Shown: positions 54,471 through 62,258 of the stretch, one piece after another
Numbering within the stretch: position 1 is the first letter of the stretch
How the letters are laid out: each line of letters starts with the position of its first letter
Notes under the pieces: generated by a model
Told to the model about the DNA's origin: nothing
What the model saw: the letters and a program-made list of their open reading frames with translations, nothing else
Database searches by the model: none
Assembly (NCBI RefSeq): GCF_021389955.1
Contig: NZ_CP089980.1
Span: 4,707,001-4,771,000 of the forward strand
From: Fulvivirga maritima
GTDB lineage: Bacteria; Bacteroidota; Bacteroidia; Cytophagales; Cyclobacteriaceae
Length of the DNA: 64,000 bases
Direction: 5' to 3'
Position numbers and translations under genes: made by a program

Positions 54471-55385
54471 ATGAAGGAGAAATCAGAAATACATTATTTT
54501 AAGAGTATATCGCAATTACTTCAAGAGTTGCAATTACCTGCTCCTAATCATCCGTTAATAGCATTGGTTAATTATAATGGGGTGAAAGTGCAACAGCTGG
54601 AAAGGGGTCGGAAAAATTGCATTGATTTTTATAAAATCTCATTTAAGCTCAGTTTTAAGGGGCAGACAAAATATGGCCGTGGATATTATGACTTTGAGGA
54701 AGGTGGATTGGCTTTTTTACAACCTCGCCAGATAGTTGCCTCTCCTGATAATCTGGGTGACTATGAAGGGTGGGCACTCTACTTCCATCCTGACTTTATT
54801 AGAAATTATGCTTTGGGTAAAATGATGAATAAATATGGTTTCTTTGCTTACGATGTTTCAGAAGCCTTGTTTTTGTCCGCTAAGGAAAAAGAGGTTATTT
54901 CAGATTTATTTAACTCCATAGCTAAAGAGCTAAGCGGTAATATAGATCAATACACTCAAGATGTATTGGTATCTCAGCTTGAATTGCTGTTAAACTACAG
55001 TAACCGGTTCTATAACAGGCAGTTTATTACACGCAAAACGGTTAATAATGATATAATCAATAAGCTGGATAAGTTGTTGGATAATTATTTTAATGCAGGA
55101 GAAGGGTTGCATAATGGAGTACCTTCAGTATTGCATATTAGTGAAGAGTTACAATTATCACAACGCTACCTTAGTGACATGATTAAGTCCTTAACCGGCC
55201 TTACCACACAGCAATATATTCAAAACAGTATGATCGAGAGGGCAAAGGATAAATTATCCACTACTAAGCTATCGGTGAGCCAAATAGCTTATGATTTAGG
55301 CTTTGAGCACTCTCAATCTTTCAGTAAACTTTTTAGGGCCAGTACACAACTCACCCCTCTACAATTCAGAAAGTCGTTTGATTAG
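54471..55385 (+). CDS. AraC-family transcriptional regulator
   Basis: This 304-residue regulator has an N-terminal cupin-like sensing domain (about 30-180, with FQP-type strand YDFEEGGLAFLQPRQIV) and a C-terminal double helix-turn-helix (about 205-302: VLHISEELQLSQRYLSDMIKSLTGLTTQQYIQ, then LSVSQIAYDLGFEHSQSFSKLFRASTQLTPLQFRKS). It lies between the SDR and the large synthetase gene, all on the same strand. It may activate the synthetase or the SDR. The inducer is unknown. Confidence 0.93.
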   Translation: MKEKSEIHYFKSISQLLQELQLPAPNHPLIALVNYNGVKVQQLERGRKNCIDFYKISFKLSFKGQTKYGRGYYDFEEGGLAFLQPRQIVASPDNLGDYEGWALYFHPDFIRNYALGKMMNKYGFFAYDVSEALFLSAKEKEVISDLFNSIAKELSGNIDQYTQDVLVSQLELLLNYSNRFYNRQFITRKTVNNDIINKLDKLLDNYFNAGEGLHNGVPSVLHISEELQLSQRYLSDMIKSLTGLTTQQYIQNSMIERAKDKLSTTKLSVSQIAYDLGFEHSQSFSKLFRASTQLTPLQFRKSFD

Positions 55386-55489
55386 TCTGACAATCTATAA
55401 AATATCGGGCCTGATTTTACCGTTCGAACTATAAATATAGGTAGGCTTAAATAACTAAAATCTTTTGAAATAAAGGGAGGTTACTAGGC

Positions 55490-55592
55490 CTATTTATAAA
55501 TAGAGGTCGCATTTCATATATCCCATTGTCGGGATTTTTCTCTGTTTTACCGGATTTGTACTAATGGTGTGCAGCTTAGCTATATACCTTTG
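55490..55592 (+). promoter_or_regulatory. Palindrome and -7 element before the synthetase gene
   Basis: The 309-base gap 55386-55694 holds a perfect 14-bp palindrome CTATTTATAAATAG (55490-55503) and an exact -7 box TACCTTTG (55585-55592). TTG at 55556-55558 is the nearest -33 candidate, 26 bases away. The leader would be about 100 bases. The palindrome may be a regulator site. Nothing else is evident. Confidence 0.4.
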
Positions 55593-55694
55593 TATTAGTT
55601 GTTTAAGTCCATTTTCAATGGTTTGTCCATCTATTGTAAGCGTAAGAAATAACTAGTATTAAATAAAATTGGTATATCAGAAAAGAAAATTCTA

Positions 55695-58600
55695 ATGAGT
55701 AAATCTGAATCGACCTAAGCCCAGTGTAACAAAACGAAAGATAGAAGATCATAGTGCTGAAAGCATTTGCTCACTATTACATCAGCAGGCAAGTCTAAAT
55801 CCTGAGCGGATAGCTATTATTGATAGAGAAAAGCAAATTACTTTTAATCATCTTAAGGAAAGGGCCAATGCCGTATCGGGTGAACTTGCGTTTAGAGGAT
55901 TAACTACTGGTGATTTGGTGGGAGTGTGCATGGACCGTAGCTGGGAGCTTGTAGCTAGTTTGTGGGGCGTATTAAAAGCTGGCTGTGCTTATGTACCGCT
56001 AGATCCTGCGTACCCTCACGAACGAGTACGTTATATGATGAGGCATTCTAAAGCACGGGCCGTAATAGTAGATGGAGAGGCTACGGCTGAGCTTTGTGAC
56101 GAAGTGAGTGAACAGCTTTGGCTGAAGGATATAGGAGCAAATACTTTTGACAATGTTGTAGAACCTGCAGCAGATGATTTGGCTTATGTTATTTATACCT
56201 CAGGGTCTACAGGTGAGCCCAAAGGAGTGGCAATAGAGCATAGGAATGTAGTAGCTATGATTCAGGCTATGGCTGACCTTGTAGATGAAAAGGATCTTGA
56301 TGGAGTGTTGGCAGCTACTTCTGTTTGTTTTGATCCTTCCGTAATGGAGATACTCGGTACCTTGTCATTAGGAGGAACTGTGGTGATGGCCAAAAACATG
56401 CTTGACCTACCTCAATTAGATTCTGCAAAGCAAGTAAAAAGCTGTGTGGTGGTGCCATCTGCAATACAGGCATTGATATCTACAGGATGGGTGCCGGAGA
56501 GCATTCGTACTATTATTTTTGGAAGCGAAGCGCTTAAACTTCCATTGGTAGAAAAGCTGTTTTCCTTAAAACCTGATATTCGAATTTTTAATGCCTATGG
56601 ATCGACCGAAGATACAGTATTTTCCACTTCAATAAAGATAGAAGAAGGAATACAAGCAGTTACTATTGGTAAATCGGTGCCAAATTCCAGTTCTTATATT
56701 TTAGATGAAGCTATGAATTTAGTGCCTCAAGGTGAACCTGGTGAGCTGTATTTAGCGGGTAATAAATTGGCAAGAGGCTATTTATATGATGAGCCTCGTA
56801 CACAAAAGAGGTTTATTAGTACAGAAAACTATCAACATATTTCGGCAAAAAGAATATATAAAACTGGCGACCTCTGTCGGAAATTAGCGAATGGAGAGAT
56901 TGAATTTTTGGGCCGTGTGGACCAACAGGTGAAAATTAGAGGCTTTAGGGTGGAGTTGGAAGAAATAGAAACAGCCTTAGAAAATTTCACGGGAATAGAT
57001 CTTGCCGCTGCAGTGGCAGTAGAAGGAGGGGCTGGGCAGAATATGCTGGTGGCTTACATAGTAAGTAAGGATAAGTCTATAACTGATGTAGATGTGAAAA
57101 CATTTTTATCGCAAAGAATGCCCAAATATATGATTCCACAAAAGGTGGTTAGGTTAAATGAATTACCTCTGTTACCAAATGGAAAACTAGATCGGAATAA
57201 GCTTTCAAGTATAAAAAATGAAGGTGTTGAAGCGATAAATGCAGAAGTGTCAGAAAACGATTATAAAGGAAATCAAAATTCTCTAAATAATCAGAAATCG
57301 GCCATTTTTTCAATTATTCAGAAGGAAACAGTTGCTTTACTTAATATTACAGATGCCCATCTAGTCACTGAGAACCAATCATTCGATAGTTTGGGAATAG
57401 ATTCTCTTACTACCTTCGAGCTTAGTAGCAGGCTTTCTAAAGCTTTAAATTTGCGTTTACCAGCTACTATTGTATTAGAGCATGCTACTCCGGCAGATTT
57501 GGTTGACTATATTTTAAGTCAAAAGGGTATAACCCAAGAGTTTCAACATAAAAATAACAATACAAAGGCACCAGATTCATTAACTGATTTTCAGGCTAAT
57601 ATACGATCAAGTCATCCTACTTTTCAGGCAGCTAAAGTGTCAGCGTGGTCAGCTACTGACAAAGGTAAGTTAGTGCAAGAGGTATTGCGCATGGTTAATG
57701 ATCAGCGAAGAAACCCCTACAGCAAGGTGCTCAAAACAGGAAGTGCCACTCGGGGTTTGGTGAGCGATGCTTATAATGATGAAGAAAAAGAGGCCATAAT
57801 ATGGACTACCAACTTATATCTTGGGCTTAATAGAGATAAGGAAGTGATAAGTGCAGCCTCTAAGGCACTTCATAGCTTTGGCACTGGTATGGGTACTTCA
57901 GCCGCAGCCTCAGGCATGACAGATCTTCACCTGGAATTCGAACAAGAATTTGCTGAATTAACAGGCAAACCCTCGGCATGTCTTTTTCCTACAGGATATA
58001 CGGCTAATGTGGGGGCTGTTGCAGGAATATTAGGTAGAAATGACGTGGTAATAATTGATCAGTTATTTCATGCCTCCATCGTTGATGGCGCCCGATTGTG
58101 TGGAGCTACTATCAGAACGTTTCAGCATAACAATGCTTCAGATTTGGAAGCGGTGATTAAATCAGAAGTATCTCCTTACCGATCAGTAATGGTTGTTTTG
58201 GAAGGGGTTTACAGTATGGGAGAGGGAGCTGCACCAGTAGCTGATATAGTGAGGGTAGCCAAGAAATATGGAGCACTTGTATTAGTAGATGAAGCTCATT
58301 CATTTGGCTTTTATGGTAAAGACGGAGCGGGTATCTGTGCCGCCCAAGGAATAACCGAGCAGGTAGATTTTATAATGACGACCCTAAGTAAAGCCATGGG
58401 TAGTATTGGTGGAGTGGTAGCCGCTTCACAAGAACATGTAGACCTTATCAAATCTTCATCGAGAGCATATATTTTTCAGGCTTCGGTGAGTCCGGCGGAT
58501 ATGGCTGCAGCGCTTACTTCTTTGCGAAGACTTCGCTCAGATAGTGCACTTAGGGATAGGCTTTGGGATACTACCAGGTATATGCGAAAGCGATTTGAAG

Positions 58601-59283
58601 CTGCAGGTTATGATCTTGGCACGGGAGATGGCCCTATAGTTACGCCACACTTTAGTGATAAGGATAAACTCTATGCCATTGTACAAGAGATGTATAAACG
58701 TGGGGTTCAGACTTCTGCAGTTACCTATCCTATCGTGGAAAGTGGTCGTGGTAGGTTGAGGTTTATTTGCTCTGCAGCACATACTAAAGAAGACGTTGAC
58801 TTTACGTTACAGGCACTAATTGAAGCTGAGCATGAAGTAGACTTACAATTAGCTCAGAAAGAACCGATAGCGCTTGATGGTTCTGATGGAACTGAAAATC
58901 TGAAAGAATGGGGTAACTCTTTTAGTAACTATGTAAAAGATTGGATTAATAATCATTTGAAGTTAATTCCCAATCTGGCTGTTTCGGTTAATTATAAGGA
59001 TGAAAGTGTGAGTATTTTGCTTAAAGACAATGAAGTACTTGTCACCAATCAAAGGAATGAGGATATTCCTCACTGTACCTTAAATTTAAAGGACCAAAAT
59101 GCATTAACTAGCCTGAGTAATTCAGATGTTCAAGACTTATTGCAAAGTATAAGTAATGGCAATTGTGAATTAAAGGGGCAAGTGGAGCCTTTTGTTTGGT
59201 TCATTGCACGCCTGGTAGAGCATAAAAACAACATGTCTATTCTATGCGCACAGGAAGAGCTTAGTTATGCTGGTTGTAATTAG
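55695..59283 (+). CDS. Adenylation-carrier-alpha-oxoamine synthase multidomain enzyme, apparent frameshift near the start
   Basis: Residues are counted from TTG 55915. An NRPS-type adenylation domain (A3 [11 protein letters not shown] 94-104, A4 [41 protein letters not shown]) leads to a carrier domain with phosphopantetheine Ser497 in LGIDSLT. A PLP-dependent alpha-oxoamine synthase of the BioF/KBL/SPT type (about 600-970) has VDEAH (Asp792) and Lys826 in [11 protein letters not shown]. The last 130 residues look SCP2-like. There is no condensation or thioesterase domain. The A domain's N-terminus is coded from 55717 without a standard start; ATG 55695 (MSKSEST then TAA) enters this frame if one base near 55716 is skipped. 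Inference: the carrier-bound acyl or aminoacyl thioester is condensed with an amino acid to an alpha-aminoketone. Confidence 0.85.
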
Positions 59284-59317
59284 ATACTGATTTAAGTTAA
59301 TCAACTGAAAAAATAGG

Positions 59318-59362
59318 AGATGGTAAATGAGATGTTTTAAAACTCACTTACCATCTTTTTTT
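59318..59362 (+). terminator. Terminator of the synthetase gene
   Basis: AGATGGTAAATGAG / CTCACTTACCATCT forms a 14-bp stem (one A-C mismatch) with an 11-base loop, followed by a T run. Confidence 0.88.
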
Positions 59363-59399
59363 GTGTTTTCATCCACAGAACAGCAGCCTGTCTAAACAC

Positions 59400-59450
59400 A
59401 GCATCCCATAGTCCGGAGATTACTTCGTCATATCTGCCTCGTAATCAATG
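59400..59450. repeat. Degenerate dispersed-repeat-like DNA
   Basis: The stretch with GGAGATTACTTCGTCATA and then CTGCCTCGTAATCA (59415-59447) forms an imperfect hairpin: GATTAC pairs with GTAATC. Its wording resembles the GAGATTGCTTCGTC...CTCGCAATGAC repeats found between genes in many bacterial genomes. It lies at the far end of the SDR-AraC-synthetase cluster. The identity is not confirmed. Confidence 0.35.
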
Positions 59451-59470
59451 GATAGGGAAGGTTATCATAA

Positions 59471-60955
59471 TTACTCCCAGTCAAGTACTGATTGTCCTGT
59501 AGCGTCTAGACCAAGCTTACCTTCTTTGGCTCGTACTTTTATAAGGTAGCTTCCAGGTTCTAAGTCTGCAGGTATTTCGATTCTCCAGAGGTGATCACTT
59601 TTATCTTTAGGCTCCCACATTTTGGAGATTTTATCACTATCATATCTGCCATTTTGTTGTAATGTATAGGCTTTAGTTACCAATGGAGCCATGCCCTCGA
59701 ATTTATGCATCGGCTGCCAGTTTTTTCCATCAAAGCTAATCTCTACTTTGGTGTTCTCGCTCCCAGCAAAAACATTGGCGTATATATACTCCTTTTCAAA
59801 ACTATTAAAAACCGTATCCCAATCGTTATTTTCTGGTAGGGTAATGCTCATCTGGTAGTCAGCAGGTTTCCCTGAAGCCTTGTATTGAAAGGTTTCATTA
59901 CTGGTGTTTAATAGCCAATATCCTTTAAGCGTACCATCGTTCATTATGGCTAGTGGTATGCCTCTTTCGTCATGAGGGCCGCTCCACCAAGAGCCGCAAA
60001 CAGCACCAGCTACCAGTTCATGGATAGGCTCTTGTTCTGCTCTGTCAAAATATTTTTGATACTGCGTATGCGTATGTCCGGTTGCCACCATTACATGCTC
60101 ATATTTATCAAATAGTTGTATTAGGCGATCTTTATCCTCCATTTGTTCTAGCGGCATATGCATAAATATGCGGACATGGCTATAGTTGGATTTAACCTGG
60201 CTTAGCAGGTTTTCTATGAAGGTAAACTGGTCATCATCAAGCTTTCCTTTGTAGCCTTTATTTTCTTGCGGGTATATATTGTTAAGTACTACCGCTAATT
60301 CAGTTCCAAATTCAAAAGCATAGTAGGAGGGACCAAAAGAGCTTTCAAAGGTATTATCTCTATAACTGATTTTTTCTGCATTGTAATCTTGGTCATGATT
60401 TCCCATTACATAGAATACGGGGGCGCCAATCAGCCCTAGGCTCTCTGCTAATGGTTCATGTAAGTTACTTTTATCAAAAGTGATATCTCCTAGCGGAATC
60501 ACATACCCTAAATCTTTGCCTGCCAACTCATCTGTAACCAATTTGCTCATATGGTGTACATCATCTATATATTTTACCTGGGTATCTCCCAGTATGGCTA
60601 CGGTCATATCCTGAGGTTCATTATGTGTATATAGAGGAAAATTGTATGATCCTGTGCCCACCGCGTTTTCAGGGATGTAGTTTTGTGGGCGGTGGTCTAC
60701 CATGGGTGAGATATACTGTGTGGGCTTGATGATAAATATTTGATTACCATCTATATAAGATATTTTGTACTCTCCTTTATCATTAGTTTTTACAATGTCT
60801 TTTCCATTAGAAACCAAAACGCCTGCTAGTAGCTTTTCGCCTTTGTCCCATTGCTGGTTACGGTTTTCATCTACATAAACTTTACCTTTTATTGGTTTAG
60901 CCAAGCTGGTATTTATAAAGGCAATGATTGAAATTAGAACTACAAGATTCTTCAT
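59471..60955 (-). CDS. Secreted calcineurin-like metallophosphoesterase
   Basis: This 494-residue protein has a signal peptide (1-19, ending SLA), an N-terminal SdrD-B-like beta domain (21-75, KGKVYVDENRNQQWDKGEKLLAGVLVSNG), the catalytic core (about 118-330) and a C-terminal beta domain. Metal-binding motifs are all present: GDTQ (Asp124), GDI (Asp157), GNHD (Asn186, His187), the His in FMHMPL and GHTHT. Family members with this three-part plan are periplasmic or surface phosphodiesterases or phosphomonoesterases. The substrate is unknown. It is a single gene converging on the synthetase gene. Confidence 0.9.
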   Translation of the reverse strand: MKNLVVLISIIAFINTSLAKPIKGKVYVDENRNQQWDKGEKLLAGVLVSNGKDIVKTNDKGEYKISYIDGNQIFIIKPTQYISPMVDHRPQNYIPENAVGTGSYNFPLYTHNEPQDMTVAILGDTQVKYIDDVHHMSKLVTDELAGKDLGYVIPLGDITFDKSNLHEPLAESLGLIGAPVFYVMGNHDQDYNAEKISYRDNTFESSFGPSYYAFEFGTELAVVLNNIYPQENKGYKGKLDDDQFTFIENLLSQVKSNYSHVRIFMHMPLEQMEDKDRLIQLFDKYEHVMVATGHTHTQYQKYFDRAEQEPIHELVAGAVCGSWWSGPHDERGIPLAIMNDGTLKGYWLLNTSNETFQYKASGKPADYQMSITLPENNDWDTVFNSFEKEYIYANVFAGSENTKVEISFDGKNWQPMHKFEGMAPLVTKAYTLQQNGRYDSDKISKMWEPKDKSDHLWRIEIPADLEPGSYLIKVRAKEGKLGLDATGQSVLDWE

Positions 60956-61199
60956 TATATAAAAGTGGTTATTCTTAGAAGGCCAATCTTAATTTAAAAA
61001 AATCTTCATAACGGAATTCTATAAGTTATTTTTATTTGAATTTTCTGAAATGCTCCAGATCAAAGGGCATGTTGCTCAATAACCCACAAAGATTAAGATA
61101 TAAATAGAGTGTAACTGTCATGTGTAAGTTTTAAGAGATTAAAATGGATTGTTTGGCAGAAAGCATTTGTAATAACAAGCTTATGAAATTATATTAAGC

Positions 61200-61265
61200 T
61201 GACTTTAATCAGTAAGTGTTACTAATAGGAATCATTTCCATTAAAGCAGAATTTGGATTCTTTTG
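61200..61265 (+). promoter_or_regulatory. CRP/FNR-type site and promoter of the second usp gene
   Basis: CTGACTTTAATCAG (61199-61212) holds a TGA-N6-TCA core (61200-61211). TTCTTTTG (61258-61265, one mismatch to TAnnTTTG) ends 59.5 bases from its centre. The gene starts 31 bases after the box. The site lies in a 341-base gap (60956-61296) that shows nothing else recognisable. Confidence 0.7.
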
Positions 61266-61296
61266 AAGCAAGGTTTTACTTCAAAAAAATACTGCC

Positions 61297-62154
61297 ATGA
61301 AATCAAAGTTTAATACCATACTCGTGCCGGTTAATTTTTCAGATTATGCCGCGCATGCTATGGATTTAGCTATAGAAATAGCTAAAAGGAAAAATTCTAA
61401 GATATTACTATTACATGTAATAAATGTGCCTGATTATAGAGGTGTGGTAGAGGGTGTGAAGATAAACTTCCTTGATTCTGTTCGTTTTGTTACCTCACAG
61501 CACCTGGATGGGTTGGTATCAAAAGCTAAAGATCATGGAGTGGAAGCATCTCATACTATGGTAGCTGGCTTGCCAGGAGCAGAGATAGTAAAATTTGCCA
61601 GAGAAAAGCAGGTTAGTCTTATTGTGTTGGGTTCTAAAGACTACAAGCAAATGGATGAGATGCTGGGAGGTTCGGCTACTGAGCGTATTGTAAGGTATAC
61701 GGATTGCCCTGTAATTACAGTTAAAGCCCCTATAGAACTCGCAACTGTAAATAACATCGTATTTGCCACAGACCTGAAGACAACCCATACTTTCATCACT
61801 TTTGAACTTAAGAAGCTGATAGAGCTCACCGGAGCTAAACTGCACATCTTAAAGGTTAATACCCGCGAAACCTGGATGCCTGATGTGGAGATAGAACGGC
61901 AGTTAAAAACCTTTAATGAGATCCATCGCTTTGAAAACTTCACCTTTAAAGTGTGTAACAGCGAGACTATTGAAGATGGTATAGTGCATTATTATGAAAA
62001 GGTAGGTGCCGAGGCGGTAGCCATGTCTATTCATAGTTTGTATCATCAGCCATCAAGAAGTAGTAACTATTTTATCACTGAAAAAGTATTGCAAAGTGGT
62101 CCGGGTATGCTCTGGACTTGTGCTAATGAAACATCAAGGAGCTGGGGCTCATAG
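61297..62154 (+). CDS. Tandem universal stress protein (UspA family)
   Basis: This 285-residue protein has two UspA domains. The first (1-148) carries FNTILVPVNFSDYAAHAMDLAIEIAKRK and LIVLGSKDYKQMDEMLGGSATERIVRYTDCPVITV with an ATP-loop pattern. The second (149-285) starts VNNIVFATDLK and is more divergent, ending in SIHSLYHQPSRSSNYFITEKVL. It resembles the usp protein at 47790 in layout. Its own FNR-type site and its place before ccoNO tie it to the respiratory regulon. Confidence 0.9.
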   Translation: MKSKFNTILVPVNFSDYAAHAMDLAIEIAKRKNSKILLLHVINVPDYRGVVEGVKINFLDSVRFVTSQHLDGLVSKAKDHGVEASHTMVAGLPGAEIVKFAREKQVSLIVLGSKDYKQMDEMLGGSATERIVRYTDCPVITVKAPIELATVNNIVFATDLKTTHTFITFELKKLIELTGAKLHILKVNTRETWMPDVEIERQLKTFNEIHRFENFTFKVCNSETIEDGIVHYYEKVGAEAVAMSIHSLYHQPSRSSNYFITEKVLQSGPGMLWTCANETSRSWGS

Positions 62155-62161
62155 AAAAAAC

Positions 62162-62226
62162 TGACAAAAATCAATTTCTGGTTGAATCTACATCAATACA
62201 ATGCAGATTGGGACCTAGTACTTTCG
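62162..62226 (+). promoter_or_regulatory. CRP/FNR-type site and promoter of ccoNO
   Basis: CTGACAAAAATCAA (62161-62174) holds a TGA-N6-TCA core (62162-62173). TACTTTCG (62219-62226, one mismatch to TAnnTTTG) ends 58.5 bases from its centre. The ccoNO start is 33 bases after the box. The site begins eight bases after the usp stop. Confidence 0.75.
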
Positions 62227-62258
62227 TATCGTCAAAATTTTGTAACAAAACTTCGCTT

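Noticed and set aside
55915-59283. Synthetase starting at TTG 55915
   Set aside because: Conserved adenylation-domain sequence is coded for about 65 codons upstream of it. The TTG lies inside the domain.
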